The notes under the pieces: model-generated | The model's input: the letters and a program-made list of their open reading frames with translations, nothing else | The model's database searches: none | Told to the model about the DNA's origin: nothing | Shown: one piece after another, positions 1-5,079 of the stretch | Position numbering within the stretch: position 1 is the first letter of the stretch | Layout of the letters: each line of letters begins with the position of its first letter | Origin: CAYILC01 sp964364145 | GTDB taxonomy: Bacteria > Patescibacteriota > Microgenomatia > UBA1400 > UBA12028 | DNA: 5,274 nt | Direction: 5' to 3' | Assembly (NCBI GenBank): GCA_964364145.1 | Contig: CAYILC010000059.1 | Coordinates: 1 to 5,274 of the forward strand | Translations under genes and position numbers: made by a program

Positions 1-596
1 TGCCAATTGCACAGCGAAAATACCGCATGCGCGGAACATTAAATCACGAAGTTGGGACACATTTTTTCCGCACTATTAATGATGAAATGCAACCGTGGCA
101 TAATAACAGAGAAAAGTATGATCTTCTGCCGTTTTATGAGACAGAAGAAGGCTTAGCCGTGCTTCATGCGCATTTGACGATTGAGCAACCCTATTTATGG
201 TACACAGCGTTGTATTACTATGCGGTGTGGCGAGGAACACGCCTTTCTTTTTCTGCATTGAACGAGGATCTCAAACAATTTGTGAGCGATCGCGATCGTC
301 GATGGGGGATGTGTTTGCGGGTAAAGCGCGGGATTAAGGACACCTCAATTCCTGATGCTTTTAGCAAAGATCAAATGTATTTTCGCGGAACAATGAGTAT
401 GTTGGAATGGCTTGAGAATAACGAGTTCGATGCGCGACCGTTATACATAGGAAAAATTTCTGCGTTCGATCTACCAAAGGCAAAGAGTGTGTCCGCCGCG
501 GTGCAACTTTTGAAGTTTCCAATATTCCTTTCCCAAGAGTCTCGTGAGAAATACAAAAGTGCGATCGAGCGTATACGGAAAGTGAATAGCCTGTAG
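1..596 (+). CDS. DUF1704 / MATCAP-like zinc metallopeptidase, 5'-truncated
   Basis: This reading frame is open from the first full codon at base 3 to a TAG stop at 594-596; the Met codon at base 27 is probably internal, because the frame is open upstream of it and the family's conserved motif follows at once. The frame shows HEVGTH (bases 45-62), the HExxTH zinc-binding motif, and about 30 residues later TEEGLAV, matching the EGLA motif that gives bacterial relatives the name 'QEGLA motif protein' and supplies the third zinc ligand. By family knowledge this is DUF1704, which includes the eukaryotic tubulin tyrosine carboxypeptidases MATCAP. The bacterial substrate is not known, and bacteria lack typical tubulin. 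No signal peptide can be judged because the N-terminal part is missing. The next gene starts 29 bases downstream on the same strand, so an operon is likely. Family assignment is fairly sure; biological role is unknown. Confidence 0.8.
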   Translation, partial: PIAQRKYRMRGTLNHEVGTHFFRTINDEMQPWHNNREKYDLLPFYETEEGLAVLHAHLTIEQPYLWYTALYYYAVWRGTRLSFSALNEDLKQFVSDRDRRWGMCLRVKRGIKDTSIPDAFSKDQMYFRGTMSMLEWLENNEFDARPLYIGKISAFDLPKAKSVSAAVQLLKFPIFLSQESREKYKSAIERIRKVNSL

Positions 597-611
597 TTTT
601 ACAAGGTGTTT

Positions 612-617
612 AGGAGA
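612..617 (+). promoter_or_regulatory. Shine-Dalgarno for the GNAT-like gene
   Basis: AGGAGA lies 8 bases before the ATG at 626. It is a strong match to the anti-Shine-Dalgarno complement and supports that start codon. The presence of an SD on this internal operon gene contrasts with its absence at the two divergent first genes further on. Confidence 0.8.
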
Positions 618-625
618 TAGGAAAT

Positions 626-1408
626 ATGCAGGACGTGATAAAGACAGAGATACATAGACCAGAAAAAATAGTTTGGGAATTTCCGCATGTTTCATTTGGA
701 GAGAGTTGGGAGGAGCAGATTCCAAGCGATTCAACTCGAAAGTTAATAGAGAAAATCGATTTTTTCTTGAGGAAAGCACAAATTACCTATGAATGGAGAG
801 ATTTGACAGACGAGCTATTTCAGTCTTGGTTTCTGTATTACAAACAGAATATGCGCACACTCTCCCACGATATTATTGCAACTCCTGACTGGTATCATGT
901 CCGTGCCAAGAAGTTGGAAGGAGCATACATACTAACTTGTAAAGATCTCCACGGAATTGTAGTAGGAAGCTGCATTGTGATAAAGAGGAATGGTCAATGG
1001 ACCGAGTGCTTTAAAGCTAATGATCGAATAGACCTGGGTGGGACAGGAAATCTTGCCTTGGGAACACTGATCGATTTGATGTACCTTAAATATGCATTTG
1101 ATCACAACGCCCAAAAAGTAACATCAGGTCGATCCAGAAACGCATTTGGGTTCTATAACACACTAGGATATCTAACTTTTAAACTTAAGTTAGGGTATGT
1201 TCCTGTACTTCCTTATGACACGAAATGGTTGATGGATTTTCCAAAAAAAAATACCGAAACCACCGCGTGGTTTGCTTGTGATGCTTGCGAGAGTCACCAA
1301 GAGAAACAATTCTTTCTCTTGGTCTACCCAAATGAGTTTGCTCTAGAAAACGAAGCTCGTATCTATCTCTCAAGACTTGGAATATTGATGCAGTCTTTTC
1401 AAGACTAG
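626..1408 (+). CDS. GNAT-fold acyltransferase-like protein (FemAB/Acetyltransf_6-like)
   Basis: The product is 260 residues, soluble, with no signal peptide or membrane segment. The best recognisable part is residues 168-191, where GRSRNAFGFYNTLGY is followed by FKLKLGY. A conserved Arg/Asn, then a FYxxLGY element and a 'FK-LGY' strand, is typical of GNAT-related proteins of the Acetyltransf_6/FemAB-like kind, which transfer acyl or aminoacyl groups. The preceding strands (YILTCKDLHGIVVGSCIVIKRNG, split as residues 101-110 and 111-123) look like the central GNAT beta strands. A substrate cannot be named; cell-wall or surface-glycan modification is only an inference from the neighbouring glycosyltransferase and from FemAB relatives. 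The ATG at 626 is chosen because of the AGGAGA eight bases upstream. The gene ends in the same CTAG as the convergent glycosyltransferase. A run of nine A (1243-1251) lies inside the gene. Family confidence is moderate. Confidence 0.65.
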   Translation: MQDVIKTEIHRPEKIVWEFPHVSFGESWEEQIPSDSTRKLIEKIDFFLRKAQITYEWRDLTDELFQSWFLYYKQNMRTLSHDIIATPDWYHVRAKKLEGAYILTCKDLHGIVVGSCIVIKRNGQWTECFKANDRIDLGGTGNLALGTLIDLMYLKYAFDHNAQKVTSGRSRNAFGFYNTLGYLTFKLKLGYVPVLPYDTKWLMDFPKKNTETTAWFACDACESHQEKQFFLLVYPNEFALENEARIYLSRLGILMQSFQD

Positions 1409-1433
1409 TGTAATGCATCTTGCTTTGTTTTAT
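1387..1433 (+). terminator. possible terminator hairpin in the convergent overlap
   Basis: GATGCA (1387-1392) can pair with TGCATC (1414-1419), and inside it GTCTT (1393-1397) with AAGAC (1401-1405) around a TTC loop. A T-rich tract follows at 1418-1433 on the plus strand. The 8-base bulge on the 3' side and the interrupted T tract make it weak. It would end transcription of the metallopeptidase/GNAT pair inside the 3' end of the opposing gene. The minus strand has no T tract after it. Confidence 0.3.
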
Positions 1434-2181
1434 AGATGTTCCAAGCAAGTTGCCGCACACGTTCCGTAACATGAGTTGATGTTGCAAGATGGTATTGTTG
1501 ATTATGGATTCTCCTGAGGAAATAGGGAATCATTTGGATTCTCATGAGTTTTTTTTCCAGAAACCGCAGGGACCACTCAACATCCTCTTCTCCTTCGAAT
1601 TCTTTATCAAATGGTAACGCTTGAATATCATCGAATCGAAACATTGAGCTTCCAGCAACCGAGAACAGAATGCGAGCAGTGTTGGATGAAACATTAAGAA
1701 CGTTCTTGCAATAATATTCTAAAAGATGATCAGGGTTATGCATAGCCTCAAGGATGATTGAAGAACTGGAGTTCTGGTTATATATAATTTTTCCCTGATC
1801 ATCGATTTGTACAGAATATCCGGTAACACCACTATACGATGGATGTTGTTCGAGAAATTCTATTCGCGAATGAAGGCTGTATCTTCCACAGAGCGCATCA
1901 TCTGCATCAAGGAACGTGACATATGTTCCTGTAGCTTTGGATAAGCCAATATTTCGACTTTCCGCAGCACCTCTATTTTCTAAATTTTTAACCAATTGTA
2001 TTGATTTGTTATGGACAGAGAGTATCTCACGCTCAAGATATTGTAGAGATTTTAAAACACTGTTGTCATCAACAAAAATGATTTCAAGATCTTGAAAGGA
2101 TTGAAACGATATGCTCTCTAAGAGTTCTCGGAGATATTGGGGTGTATTGTAGTGTGGAATAATGATGCTGAGCTTTGGCAT
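1405..2181 (-). CDS. family 2 glycosyltransferase (GT-A fold)
   Basis: The product is 258 residues and has the usual GT2 layout. The N-terminus LSIIIPHYNTPQYLRELLES is the first strand and helix; VDDNS (37-41) is the nucleotide-binding aspartate motif; NRGAAESRNIGL (69-80) is the conserved 'G-a-arN-G' segment; LDADD (91-95) is the metal-binding DxD; and EGEEDVEWSLR (196-206) supplies the acidic ED motif taken as the catalytic base region. No membrane helix is seen, so it is a cytoplasmic or peripheral enzyme. It should transfer a sugar from a nucleotide-sugar donor, probably to a surface polysaccharide, lipid or protein; donor and acceptor cannot be told. An in-frame TGA six bases before the ATG at 2181 rules out an upstream start. 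No SD is close: AGAGAGG lies about 20 bases away. A TACAAT box ends 7 bases before the ATG, suggesting a leaderless mRNA. It is divergent from mnmA and convergent with the GNAT-like gene. Confidence 0.9.
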   Translation of the reverse strand: MPKLSIIIPHYNTPQYLRELLESISFQSFQDLEIIFVDDNSVLKSLQYLEREILSVHNKSIQLVKNLENRGAAESRNIGLSKATGTYVTFLDADDALCGRYSLHSRIEFLEQHPSYSGVTGYSVQIDDQGKIIYNQNSSSSIILEAMHNPDHLLEYYCKNVLNVSSNTARILFSVAGSSMFRFDDIQALPFDKEFEGEEDVEWSLRFLEKKLMRIQMIPYFLRRIHNQQYHLATSTHVTERVRQLAWNIYKTKQDALH

Positions 2182-2188
2182 GGTTCAT

Positions 2189-2194
2189 ATTGTA
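2189..2194 (-). promoter_or_regulatory. -10 box of the glycosyltransferase gene
   Basis: Read on the minus strand, TACAAT matches the TATAAT consensus at five of six positions and ends 7 bases before the ATG at 2181. A TTCGCA with 18-base spacing (2213-2218) is a four-of-six -35 match. The expected start of transcription falls on or within a base or two of the start codon, so translation may be leaderless. Confidence 0.5.
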
Positions 2195-2243
2195 ATATAA
2201 ACCTCTCTTTTGTGCGAAGTTAATGATACATACTACTTCTTGA

Positions 2244-2249
2244 TACAAT
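2244..2249 (+). promoter_or_regulatory. -10 box of mnmA
   Basis: TACAAT matches TATAAT at five of six positions and ends 6 bases before the ATG at 2256, so the expected first transcribed base is at or next to the start codon. There is no SD in the 30 bases before the ATG. The -35 region is poor (TTAATG at 2220-2225 has three of six). It mirrors the box of the divergent gene, about 50 bases away. Confidence 0.5.
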
Positions 2250-2255
2250 ACGTTG

Positions 2256-3356
2256 ATGAAGACCTCGAAAAATACTCCTCATCCTCAGAATAAAAAAGTT
2301 GCCCTCGGTATGTCCGGTGGTGTGGACTCGTCGGTCTGTGCTGTGCTGTTGAAAGAGCGGGGCTACGATATCATTGGTGTGTTTCTGGAATGTTGGCGAG
2401 CGCCGGGATGTCGCGTAGAAGAAGACCGCAAGGACGCGCTTGGCGTTGCGTTGCAGTTGGGGATTCCATTTCTGGTGCTGGATTATAAACAACAGTATCG
2501 CGATCGCGTGGTGGAGTATTTTTTTGCTGAGTATGCCAAAGGCCGCACGCCAAATCCGGACGTGATGTGTAATAAGGAGATTAAGTTTGGGTTGTTTTAC
2601 GACTGGGCAATGGAAAACGGATTTGATGCTGTGGCAACTGGACATTATGCTCGATCTAAAAATGGACAATTGTTGCGAGGGGTTGATACAAAAAAAGATC
2701 AATCATATTTTTTGTATCTGTTGCGAGAAGAACAACTCAAACATATTTTATTTCCGATCGGTAATCTAAAAAAAATCGAGGTGCGAAAACTTGCGGACCA
2801 ATACCATTTATCGGTTGCAAAAAAACCGGACTCGCAAGGCATTTGTTTTATTGGTGATATCAACGTGCATGCTTTTTTAGAAGAGCGACTGGGTGAGAGT
2901 CCGGGAGAGGTCGTGAACACGGCTGGCGAGGTGATTGGCGAACACCACGGGCTGTGGTTTTATACCATTGGTCAGCGACATGGATTTACACTCAAAGGAA
3001 AGATTCGATCCGAAAATAGCGAATGGAAGCACGTGATTCCGCCGTTTTATGTTGTGAGGAAAGACATCGAACATAATCGATTGATTGTCGGGTTTGGTAA
3101 GGAAACATACACACAGAGTTTTGAGGTAGAGAATCTTCATTGGATTTTGAAAGAGCCAACTAAAAAAGACCTTTGCGTTCGTATTCGGCATGGCGGCCAA
3201 CTCTTGCCTGCAACTGTAGTGATAGGTCATAATGATCGATGCAATATTTGTTTAACAGACGAGATTAAGGGTGTTGCAGAAGGTCAAAGTGTAGTGTTCT
3301 ATGATGAAGAAGTGTGTTTGGGTGGAGGAATCATACAGCATTCGACAGGAGAATAG
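2256..3356 (+). CDS. mnmA: tRNA-specific 2-thiouridylase MnmA
   Basis: MnmA adenylates U34 of tRNA Lys, Glu and Gln and replaces its C2 oxygen with sulfur, which supports accurate wobble decoding in the cytoplasm. Numbered from ATG 2256 (366 residues; E. coli MnmA is 368), the sequence has the PP-loop SGGVDSS at 20-26, PDVMCNKEIKFG at 101-112 with the catalytic cysteine at 105, ATGHYA at 127-132, KDQSYFL at 147-153, and SQGICFIG at 193-200 with the second, persulfide-forming cysteine at 197. The central and C-terminal beta-barrel domains follow. All catalytic motifs are intact. An in-frame TTG stands directly before the ATG; ATG is preferred because it sits where transcription should begin. 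No SD is present, so a leaderless mRNA is likely. The sulfur donor system (IscS, Tus-type relay) is not in the window. The diguanylate cyclase gene follows after 27 bases and is probably co-transcribed. Confidence 0.97.
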   Translation: MKTSKNTPHPQNKKVALGMSGGVDSSVCAVLLKERGYDIIGVFLECWRAPGCRVEEDRKDALGVALQLGIPFLVLDYKQQYRDRVVEYFFAEYAKGRTPNPDVMCNKEIKFGLFYDWAMENGFDAVATGHYARSKNGQLLRGVDTKKDQSYFLYLLREEQLKHILFPIGNLKKIEVRKLADQYHLSVAKKPDSQGICFIGDINVHAFLEERLGESPGEVVNTAGEVIGEHHGLWFYTIGQRHGFTLKGKIRSENSEWKHVIPPFYVVRKDIEHNRLIVGFGKETYTQSFEVENLHWILKEPTKKDLCVRIRHGGQLLPATVVIGHNDRCNICLTDEIKGVAEGQSVVFYDEEVCLGGGIIQHSTGE

Positions 3357-3371
3357 GTGAAGGAATAACGT

Positions 3372-3376
3372 AGGAG
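3372..3376 (+). promoter_or_regulatory. Shine-Dalgarno for the diguanylate cyclase gene
   Basis: AGGAG lies 7 bases before the ATG at 3384, in the 27-base gap after mnmA. It fixes the start and shows that the organism does use SD-led initiation for a downstream operon gene. Confidence 0.8.
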
Positions 3377-3383
3377 AATACAT

Positions 3384-4331
3384 ATGGACGGGGTTCTAGA
3401 TGAACAATTTAGAGATATCGAATTGATGCTCGGGGCTATCAATGACATTAGAGATACCCCAAATAAAAAAGGCAAACTTTCACGTAATGAGATGAGTCAA
3501 CAAGCGACAAAAGCTGAAGAAATATTCACAATGATTAAAGCGAAATATCCAAGCGTCGATACACTTTTTCAAACACTCGACAAGCTTAAGATTAGTAAAG
3601 AAGAACATTTTTGGGTGTGTGTAACAAGGCAAGTTAATAAACAATATGACATCTTAAGAACACTTTCCGAACACATGGATGTACAGGTTCGTGAGAAACT
3701 TTTTGCCGGAATATTACGCGATGCCGCGGTCGATTTTTTGAAAGAAGAAATTGCGGGCGTCGCTCAGCTTGATGAGCTTACGCACCTTCCACGCAGGAGA
3801 AAGTTATTTTTTGACTTAAATGAAATGATGAAAAATTCTGATGATTCAACCCTCGTTGTGTGTATGTTGGACTTCGATGGATTTAAAGCCATTAACGATG
3901 AGTATGGACATGATGGTGGGGACGATACTTTAAGGAAAGTTGCCGATCGAGGTGCAAAGTTTTGTTCGCAACACGAAGGATGCTCATTTTATCGATATGG
4001 TGGAGAAGAGTTTGCTCTGCTGCTTAAGGTAAGAGGGAAAGATGCTAATAATCAGGAAATAAAAAATCTGATTTATATATTTTATGCAGAGGTATTCGGA
4101 CGCCTCATTACAATCAGAAGTCAGAATAAAGAGAAATCAGTTCAAAACACCTATACCTATACACAAACCTGCTCAATTGGTGCATTTATTCCCAAACCGA
4201 AAACCACACCAGAATCGATTCTTACTCAGGCAGATCGTGAACTTCTTGCTGCAAAAAAGAGCAAAATGAGTACTAACCTAGGAGAAAGAATAACGCTTCA
4301 CAGAGAGGTTGATGCTTCGTCTGTGACATAA
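3384..4331 (+). CDS. GGDEF-domain diguanylate cyclase, soluble
   Basis: This 315-residue protein should make cyclic di-GMP from two GTP. The C-terminal GGDEF domain runs from about 128 to 295: DELTHLP (130-136) opens it, LDFDGFK (162-168) holds the metal-binding aspartate, INDEYGHDGGD (170-180) is the substrate-loop region, and RYGGEEF (204-210) is the active-site loop in its functional GGEEF form; SIGAF (264-268) and ADRELLAAKKSKM (283-295) close the fold. The inhibitory I-site RxxD expected before the signature reads HEGC (197-200), so product inhibition at that site appears lost. Residues 1-125 form a charged, probably helical domain that I do not recognise; it may sense a signal or dimerise the enzyme. 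There are no transmembrane segments or signal peptide, so it acts in the cytoplasm. It follows mnmA closely. The end segment after 296 is an unassigned tail. Enzyme class is secure; the input signal is unknown. Confidence 0.93.
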   Translation: MDGVLDEQFRDIELMLGAINDIRDTPNKKGKLSRNEMSQQATKAEEIFTMIKAKYPSVDTLFQTLDKLKISKEEHFWVCVTRQVNKQYDILRTLSEHMDVQVREKLFAGILRDAAVDFLKEEIAGVAQLDELTHLPRRRKLFFDLNEMMKNSDDSTLVVCMLDFDGFKAINDEYGHDGGDDTLRKVADRGAKFCSQHEGCSFYRYGGEEFALLLKVRGKDANNQEIKNLIYIFYAEVFGRLITIRSQNKEKSVQNTYTYTQTCSIGAFIPKPKTTPESILTQADRELLAAKKSKMSTNLGERITLHREVDASSVT

Positions 4332-4346
4332 CCGTGTTCCAGACCG

Positions 4347-4374
4347 TTGACATCTTCTCCAGATCTGCTATTAT
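4347..4374 (+). promoter_or_regulatory. strong sigma70-type promoter between dgc and the 16S gene
   Basis: TTGACA (4347-4352) is a perfect -35 box. TATTAT (4369-4374, 16-base spacing) is a five-of-six -10 box; ATTATA one base later gives 17-base spacing. The expected start of transcription is near 4381. It stands 15 bases after the stop of the diguanylate cyclase gene and points at the rRNA gene. It is the best promoter-like sequence in the window, as expected for a stable RNA, but an intrinsic terminator follows within about 45 bases. Confidence 0.65.
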
Positions 4375-4380
4375 ACCTCT

Positions 4381-4454
4381 TGCCTATGAAACTCTAAGGA
4401 CTTGACCAGAGGGAAGCAACAATCGCCCCGAATGGTCGGGGCTTTTCCGTTTTT
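4381..4454 (+). ncRNA. candidate ~70-nt small RNA or attenuated rRNA leader
   Basis: The stretch between the promoter's expected start and the terminator's T tract would give an RNA of about 70 nt. It can fold a small first hairpin, CTCT plus GG (4392-4395, 4398-4399) with CC plus AGAG (4406-4411), ahead of the terminator hairpin. The only reading frame is a three-codon ATG AAA CTC TAA at 4386-4397, without SD. I do not recognise a known RNA family. It may be a free small RNA, an abortive rRNA leader, or simply the spacer that carries the terminator of the mnmA-dgc operon. Confidence 0.35.
4425..4454 (+). terminator. intrinsic (Rho-independent) terminator
   Basis: GCCCCGA (4425-4431) pairs perfectly with TCGGGGC (4436-4442) around the four-base loop ATGG, and TTTTCCGTTTTT follows at 4443-4454. 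The 7-bp GC-rich stem plus T tract is typical; the CCG break in the T tract may weaken it. On the minus strand the hairpin is not followed by a T run, so it acts on plus-strand transcripts. It can end the mnmA-dgc operon and any RNA from the promoter at 4347. Confidence 0.8.
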
Positions 4455-4492
4455 AGGCCTCTATTTTCGATCTTCTTGATCGCAACATGAGA

Positions 4493-4559
4493 GGTATTTT
4501 TATAGTTTGTGAGGATCGCTGGGTAGACCCCACTAGATCCGAACAAACTAAAAAATACC
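4493..4559 (+). other. long inverted repeat / hairpin directly before boxA
   Basis: GGTATTTTT (4493-4501) pairs with AAAAATACC (4551-4559), and TAGTTTGT (4503-4510) with ACAAACTA (4543-4550), leaving one bulged A. Tandem GA/GA mismatches (4511-4512, 4541-4542) lead to GGATC/GATCC (4513-4517, 4536-4540), topped by TGGG/CCCA (4520-4523, 4529-4532). In rrn leaders a boxB hairpin precedes boxA, and this sits in that place, but it is much larger. A TATAGT (-10-like, 4501-4506) with TTGATC (4476-4481) at 19-base spacing overlaps its 5' arm, so a second rRNA promoter here cannot be excluded. Confidence 0.75.
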
Positions 4560-4563
4560 CCCC

Positions 4564-4575
4564 GCTCTTTAACAA
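4564..4575 (+). promoter_or_regulatory. boxA of the rRNA leader (antitermination site)
   Basis: GCTCTTTAACAA is identical over 12 bases to the boxA core of E. coli rrn leaders. By established knowledge boxA in the nascent RNA binds NusB and S10 and lets RNA polymerase read through terminators in rRNA operons. It lies about 133 bases before the predicted 16S 5' end, a normal distance, which shows that transcription of the rRNA gene starts upstream of 4564. Confidence 0.85.
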
Positions 4576-4593
4576 GTGCATAGACATTCAACC

Positions 4594-4674
4594 GCTTGCA
4601 CAGTGGCAGGAAGTTCCGTAACGGAATGTTTTCTGTTTTCTGCGCAAGCAATAAACGTACATAACATTCCGTTA
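4594..4674 (+). other. 16S leader segment with two competing hairpins
   Basis: Hairpin A: GCTTGCACAG (4594-4603) with CTGCGCAAGC (4640-4649, one mismatch), then CAGGAA (4607-4612) with TTTCTG (4630-4635), then TTCCG/CGGAA (4614-4618, 4622-4626) around TAA. Hairpin B: TAACGGAATGTT (4619-4630) with AACATTCCGTTA (4663-4674), a perfect 12-bp inverted repeat. They share 4619-4649, so both cannot form at once. This may guide leader folding or RNase III processing of pre-16S RNA; the 3' partner strand of the usual 16S processing stem lies outside the window. Confidence 0.6.
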
Positions 4675-4694
4675 ATTCTTAACTTTAAAATAAT

Positions 4695-4710
4695 AGAACA
4701 ATCAAGTTCT
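4695..4710 (+). other. small hairpin at the predicted 16S 5' end
   Basis: AGAAC (4695-4699) pairs with GTTCT (4706-4710) around a six-base loop. It spans the predicted mature 5' end near 4709 and may mark the cut site or compete with 16S helix 1 formation. This is a short stem and could be chance. Confidence 0.3.
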
Positions 4711-4776
4711 TTTTGAGAATTTGATCCTGGTTCAGGATGAACGCTGGCGGTGTGCCTTAAGCATGCAAGTCGAGCG

Positions 4777-4877
4777 GGGATGCTGGACTCTAGATACTAG
4801 ACACGGTCAAGGTGATGCGCTCTATAAGGAGTGCTAACCCGCGTTCGAAGATTCTAGCAGCTAGAGTCCAGCATCTC
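4777..4877 (+). other. expanded helix 6 (V1) of the 16S rRNA
   Basis: GATGCTGGACTCTAG (4779-4793) pairs perfectly with CTAGAGTCCAGCATC (4861-4875), extended by G4778-U4876 and G4777-C4877. Above it CTAGA/TCTAG (4797-4801, 4853-4857), GGT/ACC (4811-4813, 4837-4839) and GCGCTC/GAGTGC (4817-4822, 4829-4834) continue the arm. E. coli helix 6 takes about 45 bases; this one takes about 100. Confidence 0.85.
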
Positions 4878-4949
4878 AGCGGCAGACGGGTGAGTAACAC
4901 GTAGGAATTTACCTCTTTGTGGGGGACAGCTCGCCGAAAGGCGGGGTAA

Positions 4950-4959
4950 NNNNNNNNNN
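4950..4959. other. assembly gap (10 N)
   Basis: Ten undetermined bases interrupt the 16S gene just where the conserved 'taataccgcat' block is expected. A round number suggests a scaffolding placeholder, so the true length is unknown and the join itself should be treated with care. Confidence 0.95.
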
Positions 4960-4972
4960 TCACATTCCTGGC

Positions 4973-5079
4973 TGCAAACCAGTTATCGCTCCTCGAAGTA
5001 GTAAAGACTACTCCTTCGTCACGATGCCTGGTTTTCGCACAGAACTGAGATCTTTCACCACAAATACAGTACTGAGTTC
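4973..5079 (+). other. structured insertion in the 16S V2 (helix 8-10) region
   Basis: Two hairpins in series can be drawn. The first: TGC/GCA (4973-4975, 5037-5039), AAACCAG/CTGGTTT (4976-4982, 5028-5034), ATCG/CGAT (4985-4988, 5022-5025), CGAAG/CTTCG (4994-4998, 5014-5018) and TAGT/ACTA (4999-5002, 5007-5010) with an AAAG loop. The second: GAACT/AGTTC (5042-5046, 5075-5079). No protein-coding frame of note and no group I intron core are visible, so it is most likely an rRNA expansion. Its start is hidden by the N gap. Confidence 0.65.

Noticed and set aside
471..779. Minus-strand 102-codon frame across the metallopeptidase/GNAT junction
   Set aside because: It overlaps two better-supported plus-strand genes and the SD of the second; no domain visible.
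2201..2208. AGAGAGGT as Shine-Dalgarno of the glycosyltransferase gene (minus strand)
   Set aside because: It is about 20 bases from the ATG, too far for a normal ribosome binding site.
2220..2702. Minus-strand 160-codon frame opposite mnmA
   Set aside because: It is a shadow of a fully motif-supported mnmA; the translated product has no family resemblance.
1..4331. UGA-to-glycine recoding as in Gracilibacteria/Absconditabacteria
   Set aside because: All five genes are read without in-frame TGA, glycines are GGN, and stops are TAG or TAA; the standard code suffices.
4381..4454. Known riboswitch (preQ1, c-di-GMP, fluoride) before the terminator
   Set aside because: The conserved bases of these aptamers are absent, and no protein gene follows the terminator.
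4394..4651. Minus-strand 85-codon open frame across the rRNA leader
   Set aside because: It lies over the terminator, long hairpin and boxA, and its translation shows no recognisable domain; the RNA signals explain the sequence better.
4838..4855. tRNA T-arm-like GTTCGAAG
   Set aside because: It lies inside the expanded helix 6 of 16S and no acceptor stem, D-arm or anticodon arm surrounds it.
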